From assembly GCF_035605935.1 (NCBI RefSeq), contig NZ_DATNGK010000277.1, forward strand, positions 1-64,000: 64,000 nucleotides of DNA, in the 5' to 3' direction. Source of the DNA: Actinocrinis sp035605935 (GTDB taxonomy: Bacteria; Actinomycetota; Actinomycetes; Streptomycetales; Catenulisporaceae). Within the stretch, counting starts at the first letter, position 1; every line of letters begins with the position of its first letter. Positions 16,996 to 26,700 of the stretch are shown piece by piece. Under the pieces are notes generated by a model. The model saw nothing but the letters and a program-made list of their open reading frames with translations, was not told the DNA's origin and made no database searches. The translations under genes were made by a program, and so were the position numbers.

Positions 16996-19791
16996 GTGCA
17001 CAAACCCGCAACGCTTCATCGCACCCGGACGGCGGCCCTCGCCCTGGTCACCGTGTCCGCATCACTATTCGCGTCCTACGCCGGCGCGCCGCATGCCGCG
17101 GCGGCGTCGAGTGCCTGCCCGTGGGTCGGTTCCACGGCGCCGATCTCGCAGCGGGTCAGCCAGTTGCTGGCCAAGATGACCACCGCGCAGGAGGTCACGC
17201 TACTGACCGGCGCCTCGGGGTCCAGTTACGTCGGATTCACGCCCGCCATCGGCTCGCTCTGCATCCCGGCGCTGAACCTGGAGGACGGCCCGGCAGGCGT
17301 CGGCGACGGCATGACCGCAGTCACCCAGCTGCCCGCCCCGGTCGACGTCGCCGCGAGCTGGGACACCGCCGCGGAACAGCGCTACGGCCAGGTGATCGGC
17401 GCCGAACAGGTATCTAAGGGAACGACGATAGACCTGGGGCCGACCATCAACATCGTGCGTGACCCGCGCTGGGGCCGCGCCTTCGAATCCGTTGGCGAAG
17501 ACCCATACCTCAACGGCACGCTCGGCGCCGCGGACATCGAGGGCGTGCAGTCCACGGGTGACCTCGCCCAGGTGAAGCACTTGGCCGTATACAACCAGGA
17601 GACCAACCGCAACACGCCGTCCGACAACGCGATCATCAGCACCCGGACTCTCCAGGAGATCTACCTCCCGGCGTTCCACGACTCGGTCTCGCAGGGTGCC
17701 GCATCGTCGGTGATGTGCTCCTACAGCACCATCAACGGCACCTATGCCTGCCAGAACCCGTATCTGCTCACCACCGCGCTGCGCCAGCAGTTCGGCTTCA
17801 CCGGCTTCGTCACCTCGGACTGGGGGGCGACGCATGCGACCTCGGCGTCGGCGAACGCGGGCCTGAATCAGGACATGCCCGGAAACGACGGCTACTACGG
17901 CAGCACCCTGACGAACGCGGTATCGAGCGGCTCCGTCTCGAAGTCGACGCTGGACGCGCTGACCTCGCAGGTGCTCACCGAGATGTTCGGGTTCGGCCTC
18001 TTCGACAAGGCGCCCGCCGGCTCGCCCGGACAGACCGCGACCAGCGCCGCGCACGTGGTCTCCGCACGCCAGCTCTCTGAGGAAGGCACGGTGCTGCTGA
18101 AGAACAGCGGCCGCACGCTGCCATTCGGCTCCAGTACCTCGTCGATCGCGGTCATCGGCACGGACGCGTCGAGCAGCCCGATGACCGACGGCGGCGGCAG
18201 CGCCGGGGTCAACTCCAGCGGCACGGTCACCCCGCTGCAAGGCATTACCTCGCGGGCCGGCAGTGGGATCAAGGTCAGCTACAACGACGGTTCCAACAGC
18301 AGTTCCGCCGCGTCGCTGGCGGCCTCGTCCTCCGTCGCCGTGGTCTTCGTCAACAAGGGCGAGTCCGAGGGCAGCGACCTGGGCACCATCGATCTGACCA
18401 GCGCGCAGAACTCGCTGATCTCCGCGGTCGCCGCCGCGAACCCGCACACGGTCGTGGTGCTCAACACCGGCTCCGCGGTCACCATGCCGTGGCTCGGCTC
18501 GGTCGCCGGCGTATTCGAGGCCTGGTACCCGGGCCAGGAGGACGGCAACGCCATCGCCGCGCTGCTGTTCGGTGACGTGAATCCGTCCGGAAAGCTGCCG
18601 GTCACCTTTCCGGCCTCGCTGTCGCAGGTTCCTGCGAACACCGTCGCGCAGTGGCCAGGCACCAACGGTCAGGTGCAGTACTCCGAAGGCCTGAACGTCG
18701 GCTACCGCTACTACGATGCCAACAACCTTACGCCGCTGTTCCCGTTCGGGTTCGGTCTCTCCTACACCAGCTTCTCCTTCAGTAACCTAAGTATCAGCAG
18801 CCTGCCACGAGGCGGAGCCGCGACCGTCACTGCCACGGTGACCAACACCGGCTCACGCGAGGGCGCCGAAGTCGCGCAGCTGTACGTCACCGACCCGGCC
18901 GCGTCCGGCGAGCCGCCAAAGCGGCTCGAAGGCTTCGCCCGCGTCGATCTCCAGCCCGGCCAGAGCAGCACGGTCACCTTTCCGCTGAGCCAGGCCAACC
19001 TCCAGTACTGGAACGCCTCGACGAGCGCCTGGGCGGTGAGCGCCGGCAACTACACGATCTCGGTCGGCGACTCGGACCGGAATCTGCCGCTGACTGGCAC
19101 CTTGTCGGTGACCTCCGCGCAGATCGGGCAGCCGGTCACCGTGACGAACCCGGGCCCGCAGGAAGGCATCGCCGGGAACGCGGTCAGCGTGCCGATCTCG
19201 GCCAGCGACAGCACCAGCGGCCAGACGCTTAGCTATTCGGCCGCCGGCCTGCCTGCCGGTACCTCGATCAACTCGGGCACCGGCGCGATCACCGGCACGC
19301 CGACCGCCGCGGGGACGAGCACTGTCACGGTCACCGCGAAGGACGGTTCCGGCGCGGTCGCGAGCGTCAGCTTCATCTGGACGGTCGCGCCGGCCGGGTC
19401 GAGCGGCAACGGCGGAACCGGACAAGTGACCGGGTATCAGGGTCTTTGCCTGGACGTGCGCGCCGCTAACAGCGCGGACGGCACCCCGGTTCAGGTCTAC
19501 ACGTGCAACGGCACCAACGCGCAACAGTGGACAGTCGCATCGAACAGCACGTTGCAGGCGCTCGGGAAGTGCCTCGACGTGAGCGGCGGCGGGACGGCCA
19601 ACGGCACCAAGGTTCAGCTGTACACGTGTAATGGTACCGGCGCGCAGGTATGGCAGCCGCAGTCCACCGGCGCGCTGCTCAACCCGCAGTCCGGCAAGTG
19701 CCTCGACGACACAGGATTCGGCGGTTCCGGAACACAGGTGCAGATCTGGTCGTGCACCGGAGGCACGAACCAGGCGTGGACCCTGCCGTAA
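16996..19791 (+). CDS. Secreted GH3 beta-glucosidase with He_PIG and ricin-type lectin domains
   Basis: 931 residues. The GTG at 16996 follows AGGAGG by four bases, which decides the start over the long upstream frame. After the signal peptide comes the GH3 N-domain with LEDGPAGVGDG, the KH...N motif and the nucleophile Asp of GFVTSDWGATH. The GH3 C-domain and a fibronectin-III-like domain (about to residue 700) follow, then an Ig-like He_PIG domain and a ricin-B trefoil (last 125 residues). GH3 enzymes release terminal glucose from beta-glucans or cello-oligosaccharides. The lectin is closely similar to that of the GH30 protein 25 kb away. Confidence 0.93.
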   Translation: MHKPATLHRTRTAALALVTVSASLFASYAGAPHAAAASSACPWVGSTAPISQRVSQLLAKMTTAQEVTLLTGASGSSYVGFTPAIGSLCIPALNLEDGPAGVGDGMTAVTQLPAPVDVAASWDTAAEQRYGQVIGAEQVSKGTTIDLGPTINIVRDPRWGRAFESVGEDPYLNGTLGAADIEGVQSTGDLAQVKHLAVYNQETNRNTPSDNAIISTRTLQEIYLPAFHDSVSQGAASSVMCSYSTINGTYACQNPYLLTTALRQQFGFTGFVTSDWGATHATSASANAGLNQDMPGNDGYYGSTLTNAVSSGSVSKSTLDALTSQVLTEMFGFGLFDKAPAGSPGQTATSAAHVVSARQLSEEGTVLLKNSGRTLPFGSSTSSIAVIGTDASSSPMTDGGGSAGVNSSGTVTPLQGITSRAGSGIKVSYNDGSNSSSAASLAASSSVAVVFVNKGESEGSDLGTIDLTSAQNSLISAVAAANPHTVVVLNTGSAVTMPWLGSVAGVFEAWYPGQEDGNAIAALLFGDVNPSGKLPVTFPASLSQVPANTVAQWPGTNGQVQYSEGLNVGYRYYDANNLTPLFPFGFGLSYTSFSFSNLSISSLPRGGAATVTATVTNTGSREGAEVAQLYVTDPAASGEPPKRLEGFARVDLQPGQSSTVTFPLSQANLQYWNASTSAWAVSAGNYTISVGDSDRNLPLTGTLSVTSAQIGQPVTVTNPGPQEGIAGNAVSVPISASDSTSGQTLSYSAAGLPAGTSINSGTGAITGTPTAAGTSTVTVTAKDGSGAVASVSFIWTVAPAGSSGNGGTGQVTGYQGLCLDVRAANSADGTPVQVYTCNGTNAQQWTVASNSTLQALGKCLDVSGGGTANGTKVQLYTCNGTGAQVWQPQSTGALLNPQSGKCLDDTGFGGSGTQVQIWSCTGGTNQAWTLP

Positions 19792-19814
19792 CGCGGCGGC
19801 GTGACAGCTTGAAA

Positions 19815-19847
19815 CACGCGGCGGCCGCTGCGAACGGCCGCCGCGTG
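19815..19847. terminator. Bidirectional terminator hairpin
   Basis: Perfect 13-bp arms (19815-19827 with 19835-19847) around a 7-base loop, between the convergent GH3 and GH64 stops. Confidence 0.8.
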
Positions 19848-19868
19848 CGTCTTCCCTCGATCCCTGAG

Positions 19869-21695
19869 TTACCAGCCGACAGCTACGACCATGTACTGCG
19901 GGTTGTTCACCGAAATGTCAGAGGACTGACCCGCATCGTCGTCGTAGGGGAAGCCATATTGCAGGCCGTTGATGGCGTTCAGGTGCCAGAACTGTGCGTA
20001 GTAGTTCGCCGGGGCGGCTTGGTAGAAGTTGCTCGGGATGGACTGCTGCGACGCCGGCAACTGTGCGACGTGCCGGTTCAGGCCCGCGCACAGCGTCGGG
20101 TTGGCGGACAGCGTTCCGCCGCAGCCGAAGATCTGCGCCGTGCTGTCGCTGGAGTCGCCGTTCGCCGCCGCGTAACCGGTCAGGTAGTTCGCGTACGCGC
20201 CTGCGGGCTGGAAAGCCGGATCGTTGCCGGGCGAGGGGATTCCGTACGGCGCCTGGTCAGTCGCCAGCTCCTTGAACTCGGTCGGCACCGAGCTCTGGAA
20301 CCGGGCGAAGGTGGCGCTGCGGCTCTCCTGGAAGGTGGCGTAGTTCTCGCCGACCTCCTGCTGCGAGCCGTCGTGGCTGTGCACGAGCAGCGCGAGCTTC
20401 AGGCCGAATCGGTCGACCCGCGTGGTGTCCACGTTGATGAACGTGGATCCGACCGTGAACTCGATGAAGTCGTAGTACTGACCGTTGGGCTGGCCCAGGT
20501 AGAAGTACATCCGGCCGGCCGAGTTCGCGGGCATGTCGATGTACGGCTGCTGCGCGATCGACGCGGTCTGGCCGTTGAAGCTCCAGTAGACCTGACTGTC
20601 CGGGTATTGGCCGTTCGTCTGGTTGGTGATCTTGACTTCCAGTACGTGCGTGGCCGCCGGGATGCTGCCGGTGTCGCCCCAGAACGAGGCTGGCGGAGCA
20701 CCGCTGCCGCTGCCACCGCCTCCGCTGGAGCCTGTCGGGCTGGGTGAGGGCGAGGGGCTGCCGGTGCCGCCGCTGGTGAAGACCTGGAACTCCCAAAGCG
20801 AGTAGCCGTACTGGGTGCCCCGCGCAGTGCCGTACATGCGGATGTAGCGGCCTGATCCAGAAACGGTCAGGTTCTGCGTTCCGCCGATCCCGGTCGTGGT
20901 CGAGTAGATCGAGGTCCAGTTGGCCGCATCGTTCGAGGTCTGAATCTGGAACGCCTTGCCGTATGCGGCTTCCCAATCCAGCGTCACGCCGCAGATGGAC
21001 TGCGCGCTGCCGAGATCGAGCTGGAGCCACTGCGGGTCGCTGAACCCGGAGGACCAGCGGGTGCCGGTGTTGCCGTCGACGGCGTTGGCGGCCGGGAAGG
21101 TCGCGTTCTCAAGCGAAGATGCCGTGGCCGTATGCCCGAGCGCTGCGTTAGTCGTTCCGCAGCCGCCTCCAGCGCCGAGGCTGCCGTACACCTGGAACTC
21201 CCAAAGGGAGTAGCCGTACGGTGTCGCCCGCGTCGTGCCGTACATGCGCACGTAGCGGCCGGTGCCGGTGATGTTAAGGGTCTGCGTTCCGCCGGTGCCG
21301 GTCGTGGTCGAGTAGATCGAGGTCCAGTTCGCGTTGTCATTCGAGGTCTGGATCTGGAATCCGCTCGCGTAGGCGGCCTCCCATTGCAGCACCACCTGCG
21401 TGATGCCGGCCGACGCGCCGAGGTCCACCTCGATCCACTGCGGATCGCTGAACGCCGACGACCATCGCGTGCCGGTGTTGCCGTCAGTGGCGTTCGATGC
21501 CGGGAACGTCGCGTTTTCCAAGGATGAGGCGGTGGTCGGCTTGCCCTGGGACAGCAGGGTGGGCGCCGCGGTCGCCTCCATCGACACCGCGGTCAGCAGG
21601 CCGGCGGTGGTCACGGCGACCACCGCTGCGGTGACCAGCGCGCGCACACGCGACCGGCGCCGCGGCCGGTCGGGGGAATGGTGAACCAAGCGCAT
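19869..21695 (-). CDS. Secreted GH64 endo-beta-1,3-glucanase with two discoidin domains
   Basis: 608 residues. A signal/anchor segment (about 18-45) is followed by two F5/8-type (discoidin, CBM32-like) domains (46-172 and 182-306) with near-identical core segments. A Pro/Ser linker and a GH64 domain (336-608) come next. The GH64 signature VYWSFNG...QPYIDMPANSAGRMYFYLG is present. E412 and D428 are 16 residues apart, the spacing of the catalytic Glu154/Asp170 in Streptomyces laminaripentaose-producing beta-1,3-glucanase. The enzyme should cut fungal-wall or callose beta-1,3-glucan. A perfect CebR-like palindrome lies upstream. Confidence 0.9.
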   Translation of the reverse strand: MRLVHHSPDRPRRRSRVRALVTAAVVAVTTAGLLTAVSMEATAAPTLLSQGKPTTASSLENATFPASNATDGNTGTRWSSAFSDPQWIEVDLGASAGITQVVLQWEAAYASGFQIQTSNDNANWTSIYSTTTGTGGTQTLNITGTGRYVRMYGTTRATPYGYSLWEFQVYGSLGAGGGCGTTNAALGHTATASSLENATFPAANAVDGNTGTRWSSGFSDPQWLQLDLGSAQSICGVTLDWEAAYGKAFQIQTSNDAANWTSIYSTTTGIGGTQNLTVSGSGRYIRMYGTARGTQYGYSLWEFQVFTSGGTGSPSPSPSPTGSSGGGGSGSGAPPASFWGDTGSIPAATHVLEVKITNQTNGQYPDSQVYWSFNGQTASIAQQPYIDMPANSAGRMYFYLGQPNGQYYDFIEFTVGSTFINVDTTRVDRFGLKLALLVHSHDGSQQEVGENYATFQESRSATFARFQSSVPTEFKELATDQAPYGIPSPGNDPAFQPAGAYANYLTGYAAANGDSSDSTAQIFGCGGTLSANPTLCAGLNRHVAQLPASQQSIPSNFYQAAPANYYAQFWHLNAINGLQYGFPYDDDAGQSSDISVNNPQYMVVAVGW

Positions 21696-21874
21696 GACTT
21701 CTCTCTTCGCGCAGACGAGGACAAATGGACCGTCGGCGAGGGAGGCGGCCCGGTCGGCGGCGTGCCAGAGGCGTGGGAGACCTCTGCGGCTCAGGCGGCA
21801 CGGCCGGGCGGTCGGCTGCCGCGGATGAGGCGATGAGCGATTCGCTGTGAAGGGATTCGCTGCGAGCTGAAGGT

Positions 21875-21892
21875 TCGGAGAGCGCTCTCCGA
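21875..21892. promoter_or_regulatory. CebR/LacI-like operator upstream of GH64 gene
   Basis: TCGGAGAGCGCTCTCCGA is a perfect 18-bp palindrome with the GAGCGCTC core of CebR/CelR-type sites. It lies 180 bases upstream of the GH64 ATG within a 440-base gap. The gap also holds the hairpins at 22008-22044 and 22092-22119 and otherwise shows nothing. Confidence 0.65.
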
Positions 21893-22007
21893 GGCGACTC
21901 GAAAGTCAGCGTGCTCGCGCGGCGCGCGGCTGTCAAGGGTGAGGGAAATGGCGGGCCTGCGGCACTTGCCAGCGAAGGGGTCACGGCGCCGCAGGCCCTG
22001 CGGAAGC

Positions 22008-22044
22008 GATTGCCAAGGGGTGTTCGGGCACACCCTTTGCAATC
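22008..22044. other. Long imperfect inverted repeat
   Basis: GATTGCCAAGGGGTGT (22008-22023) pairs with ACACCCTTTGCAATC (22030-22044), with one mismatch and one bulge, around a 6-base loop. It is either a second terminator for the sigma-factor operon or an operator for the GH64 gene. Confidence 0.5.
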
Positions 22045-22091
22045 ACCTCACGGACTAACAGGGACACCCGGCGCTCATTGCGTTACACACA

Positions 22092-22119
22092 CGCTGACCG
22101 GCGAGAACGGCGGTCAGCG
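22092..22119 (-). terminator. Terminator hairpin of sigma/anti-sigma operon
   Basis: CGCTGACCG pairs with CGGTCAGCG across a 10-base loop, 17 bases after the stop of the anti-sigma candidate. Confidence 0.65.
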
Positions 22120-22135
22120 CGAGCGCGAGTCGGAG

Positions 22136-22906
22136 TCAGTCGGTGGCGCTCGGGGATGGGGCGACGGTCGTGGTGTTGGAGGACGATGTGCTCGACTTGA
22201 GCAACTGGTTGCAGTACGCGTGGACCTTGTTCTCCGAGCCTGCGGCCGCGATCAATCGCGCCTGATCCTGCGCGCTCATCGTCGTCTTCCAGCTGTTTCC
22301 GCTGCCCTTGACCTGCGTGCACAGGGTGTAAAGCGACGCTTCGGTCGCGCTGGGCGAGGCTGTCGAGACCCCCGCCCCGGGAGCGCTTGTCGATGGGGCG
22401 CCGGCCCTGTTCACGCTCGATGCCGAGGCCAAGGCGGAGGCCGATGCGATCGAGTTAGGGCCCGTGCTCACGGTTGGCGCCGGGTTCGCCGGGGCGGAGC
22501 CGTTGCCGCTCGGCGTACCGCCGTTCTGCGAGGGCGCGGGAACGCCGATGCCGCCGAACACGTGATGTACGAACGACTGCACCGGAGAAGGCAGCATTCC
22601 CGTGCTCGAGATCGCGATGCTGATGCCGAGAACGAACACGAACGCCACCGCGCACTTCATCATGAACGACAGTCGCGGGGCACCGCCGGCGGACCGAACG
22701 TCCGGCTGGGTCGCGCCCTCGCTCTCGATCGGGCTGAGCGCGGTGATCGGTTCGGTAGCGGCGACCCCGGCTTCCACCGCGACGCCGGCGGTGTGGAACA
22801 TGGTCAGCACGTTCGCTAGATCCCGCGCGTCCTCCTCCTCCGGAAGCGGCGGCGCGGCGGCCGCGGCGAGCACGGTGTCAAGATTGCGGCTGCGCCTCTC
22901 GTTCAT
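22136..22906 (-). CDS. Single-pass membrane protein, candidate anti-sigma factor
   Basis: 256 residues. The ATG overlaps the stop of the ECF sigma gene (ATGA). The N-terminal cytoplasmic part (1-80) has an acidic PLPEEEDARDLANVL segment. One transmembrane helix lies at about 83-105, then a long Ser/Thr/Ala/Pro-rich extracytoplasmic region (120-205) and a small terminal domain with two cysteines (LCTQ, YCNQ). This topology and coupling to a sigma gene fit an anti-sigma factor. No ZAS zinc motif (HxxxCxxC) is visible, so the assignment rests on context. A secreted-domain signal sensor is possible. Confidence 0.6.
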   Translation of the reverse strand: MNERRSRNLDTVLAAAAAPPLPEEEDARDLANVLTMFHTAGVAVEAGVAATEPITALSPIESEGATQPDVRSAGGAPRLSFMMKCAVAFVFVLGISIAISSTGMLPSPVQSFVHHVFGGIGVPAPSQNGGTPSGNGSAPANPAPTVSTGPNSIASASALASASSVNRAGAPSTSAPGAGVSTASPSATEASLYTLCTQVKGSGNSWKTTMSAQDQARLIAAAGSENKVHAYCNQLLKSSTSSSNTTTVAPSPSATD

Positions 22907-23550
22907 TCGGCCACCTCCGGCACGGCAGCCCCGGCCCCGGTCCCGGCGCGCTCCACATCCAGGAGATCATCGCCGTCGATGACCGTCGCCAGACGCCGCA
23001 GTCCACGCATCGCCGCAATGCGTATGGCACCCGGACGCTTCCCCAGCACCTCCGCGGTCTGCGTTACGTCAAGCCCGACGACCACACGAAGCATCACGGC
23101 CTCAGCCTGGTTCGCTGGCAGTTCGGAGATAAGACGCAACGCTTGGCGCGTGGCCAAGTGCTCTACCGCTTCACGTGCCGGATCGTCCCGCGAGGCGCGG
23201 TCCGGAGCCGCGTACAGGCCGGCCGGGTCCTCCTTGCGGCGTCCGCTGCGGCGCAACTCCTCCAGCGCGCGGTTGCGAGCCACCCGAAACAGCCACACCC
23301 GAAACCCGGTCGCGTCGCCGCGAAACCGCCGTATGTCCCGGGCCGCTTGGAGCCAGGTCTCCGAGGCGACGTCTTCGGCGGCCTGTCCGACGACGACTCT
23401 CAGGTAGCGCAGCACCGGAGGGTTCAGCGCGTGCCAGAGCTCCGCCATGCCGGACTCATCCCCGGCCCTCGCGGAGTCGAGAACGCTGTCCAGGTCGCCG
23501 CCGCTCACCTCCGCCGGCTCCTCGCCCTCATGAGAACACTGACTCGACAT
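22903..23550 (-). CDS. ECF-type RNA polymerase sigma factor
   Basis: 215 residues. Region 2 spans about residues 35-105, with GQAAEDVASETWLQAARDIRRFRGDATGFRVWLFRVARNRALEELRR, the -10-binding core. Region 4 spans about 135-190, with LPANQAEAVMLRVVVGLDVTQTAEVLGKRPGAIRIAAMRGLRRL, the helix-turn-helix for the -35 element. The length is typical for ECF factors that respond to envelope signals. It is co-transcribed with the membrane protein downstream, its likely inhibitor. Target promoters are unknown; the neighbouring hydrolase genes are candidates by position only. Confidence 0.92.
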   Translation of the reverse strand: MSSQCSHEGEEPAEVSGGDLDSVLDSARAGDESGMAELWHALNPPVLRYLRVVVGQAAEDVASETWLQAARDIRRFRGDATGFRVWLFRVARNRALEELRRSGRRKEDPAGLYAAPDRASRDDPAREAVEHLATRQALRLISELPANQAEAVMLRVVVGLDVTQTAEVLGKRPGAIRIAAMRGLRRLATVIDGDDLLDVERAGTGAGAAVPEVAE

Positions 23551-23646
23551 GCCCCTCCTGCAACCCGGATCATTTCACAGCACCGCCGCCAGACCCAGAC
23601 CCTGTGACCGGTGTGTTCGTTTGAAAGGGCGACGCACAAGAATGCG

Positions 23647-23679
23647 ACCGGGCTCCCCGATGGCGCTGGGGAGCCCGGT
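23647..23679 (-). terminator. Terminator hairpin after GH87 gene
   Basis: ACCGGGCTCCCC pairs perfectly with GGGGAGCCCGGT across a 9-base loop, 66 bases beyond the GH87 stop and before the sigma-factor promoter region. Confidence 0.8.
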
Positions 23680-23744
23680 GTCCGTCGGCCGAGGCCCGAC
23701 GCGATCAGCGGCGCTCGGCGGTCCTCGCCGCGGTCAACGGCCGG

Positions 23745-26700
23745 CTAGGGATTGACGGTGATGGTGAAGGTGCTGGTCGAGGTGTTCTGGATGTTGACGT
23801 CGTTGTCACTCTCCACCAGATGGTTGAACGTCACCGAACCGACCGGTGGGCCCTGACCGGCCTCGGGCAGCGGGTTGGCCCAGACGCCGAAGCCCGACTT
23901 TCCGTTGCCGAATCCGTCGTTGTCCGCGTGCGCTCCGGTGATGGTGGTGTTGGTGAAGACCGTGTCCTGGAACGGATACTGCGCGGTGTTGCCCACGTAG
24001 TCCGTCTGGAACATGATCCCGGTGTAGGTCGGATCGGTGATGGTCGAGTCGTTGATCCTGATGCCCTGGAACGGGTTGGTCGCCGAGAACATCCAGATCG
24101 CGCCGAACGCCTGGTTGCCCCAGAAGTGGCCGCCGTCCCGAGCCAGCGAGAAGTTGGCGATGGTGGTCGGCGGGCTGTCCTCGAACCCTTCGAACGCGAA
24201 GCCGAAGTTCAGCGAACTGACCGTCAGGCCCGGGTAGCACAAGGTGTCGGCCACGTAGAAGTTCTGGACCGTGTTGTTGAACCCGCCGTAGATCGCCACA
24301 CCCGCGGCCCGCCACGGGGTCAGCGCGGTGACGTTCTGGATGGTGTTGCCGGTCTCCTTGCATCCGGAGCAACTGTCCTGCGCGGCGAACAGCGCGAAGC
24401 TGTCGTCGCCGGTCGTGCGGGCCTCGTCGTTGGAGATCAGGTTGCCCTGGCTTCCGTTGGTGAGGTTGATGCCGTCCGCCAGCGTGTCGCGGATGCGCAG
24501 GTTGGTGAAGGTCGAGTTCTTGACGGCTGTCAGACCCCAGACACCGACCACGTTGTGCTCGATCCACAGGTTGTCGATCGTGATATTCGAGATGTTGGTC
24601 AGCTGGAAGGTGTGCCCTGGGCCGTCTTGGCGGGTGGTGTAGTTGCCGAACCAGGCGAATCCGCTGAAGGACGAGCCGTTCGCGGTGGACTGCACGTCCC
24701 AGCCGGTGTCGGTGTTCGTCTGGCTTTGCGGCGCGACGAACTGTGTGTACCAGACGCCGGCGCCGACGATCTTGACCGCCTTGCCGTATACCGTCAGCCG
24801 CCCGGTCAGCGAGTACTGACCGGCCGGCAGGTACACGCCGGTGTGCGCGCCAGTGCTGTCCTGGATCACCGTGTCGATCGCGTTCTGCACGTCCTGCTGG
24901 GTGAAGCCCGCGGGGACGACCAGGTGCGCCGGGTCCGGGTTGGCTATCTGGCTCGCCTGCTCCAGGTTCATGAAGTCGACCGCGTACTGGGAGCTGTTCG
25001 AGGAGTCCTTCTGCAGCTTGAACACCGTGCCCTTGGGGTACGAAGTCGGCAGTAAGAACCCTGATTCGTCGTAGATATGCCGCGGCGAGCCCGCGCCTGG
25101 CGAGTCGCCGGGACCGGTCTCCGCGCCGTACAGCCACGCGTAGTGCGAGGTCAGGCTCAGCGGTTCGACCAGCGTTCCGTTCGCGTACAGGTCGAGGGTG
25201 GCGTTGATGCCGCCGCCGGCAGAGGCGTCCGGGATCGAGTAGCGCAGGTCGAAGGTGTTGGTGGATTCGCGTGAAGTCCAGCTGATCGAGTCGCCCGTGC
25301 CGTTCAGCGTGACGGCCTTTCGGCCCGACGCCTCGCCAGCTAGGTCACCGATGGTGCGGTTCGGCCCGATCACCGTCGCGCCGCCGCCGAGCTGACCGTT
25401 CTCCGCCTCGTACATGTCGTAGGGCATGTTCGCGCCCTGGCCGACGAAGATCGCGGTGTCGCTGGTGTTGTTGCCTTGCTTGACCGGCAGTTCGTTAGCG
25501 TCGACGGCGATGACCGTGTGCGCGGTGTACTTGCCGTTGGTCGCTGTCCAGGTGCCCATGTCGACGTTGGCGGACGCACCGGAGGCCAGCGTGCCGTTGT
25601 ACGCGCCGATCAGAGTCTTGACGGTATTGCCGTTCGAGTCGAGCAGGGTGAGCGTGATGTTGTGCGCGCCGGAGTCCGTCGCGATCGTGCCCTGATTCTT
25701 GAGCGCCACGGTGAAGTCCACCGAGTTGCCCGCGGCCGGGTTGCCCGGCGTCCAGTTCACCGAAGCGGCGACCAGATCAGAGCTCTGCACCGGCTTCACC
25801 GCGAGGCCGGTCGGGTTCGTGTAGCTCTGGTTGTTCTGCAGCTCGAAGTTCTTCTTCGACTCGTCGACCGTCGTCTTGAGCTGGTACGTGCCGGCGCTCT
25901 GCGTGCCGAGGCTGGCCGTGACGGTCTGTGTGGCTCCCGGTGCGAGCGCGCCGACCGAGGTCGAGGCGATCTTGTTCGAGCCGAGGTAGAAATTCACGTC
26001 GGTGGCCACCGAGGCGGCGGTTCCGGCGTTCTGCACCACGGCGGAAGCGGTGATCGAGTCGGTCTCGACCGGCGCGGACGGAGTCCACGAGCTGCTGGCG
26101 ACGGTGAGGTCCGGGTTCGGCGCCGGGGTGCCGAAGACCTGGAGCTCGGCGCACTGGCCGCCGGGCGCACCGCTGTTGCTGGTGATCGATATCTCGACGT
26201 CGGCGACGCGCGCGGTCACCGGGATGGTCACCGAGTTCTGGTTGCTGTTCGGGTCGAAGCTGTAGCTGCGCGCCGAGACCAGGGTGCTGAACGCGGTCGC
26301 GCTCTGTTCGCGCCCGAGCACCGCGATGGTCTGGGTGCGCGCCGACCAGGCGGCGGCTGGGTTGAGCTTGACCACGACGGAGGTGATGTCGGCGTTGGCG
26401 CCGAGGTGGACAGTCAGGTTGCTGGGATAGGAGGAGCCCTCGAAGTACGTCGTCGCGTCGCCGTCGTCGGCGTTGGCCGGTGCGTAAGTGTAGGTATACG
26501 GCGTTCCGTCGATCGGCTTGTTCAGCGCCAGATTGGTGGAGTTTCCACCGCTTCCGGTGCGAGTGACCGTGTTGCTCGGCGAGGACTCGAGTCCGGCCGC
26601 GTTGGTCGCCGTGACGTAGTAGGAGGCGGTGAGTGTGTCAGAGATCGAGTCCGTGTATGTCAGGGTGCTGCCGGATACGGACGCGATCTTCGACGAGTTT

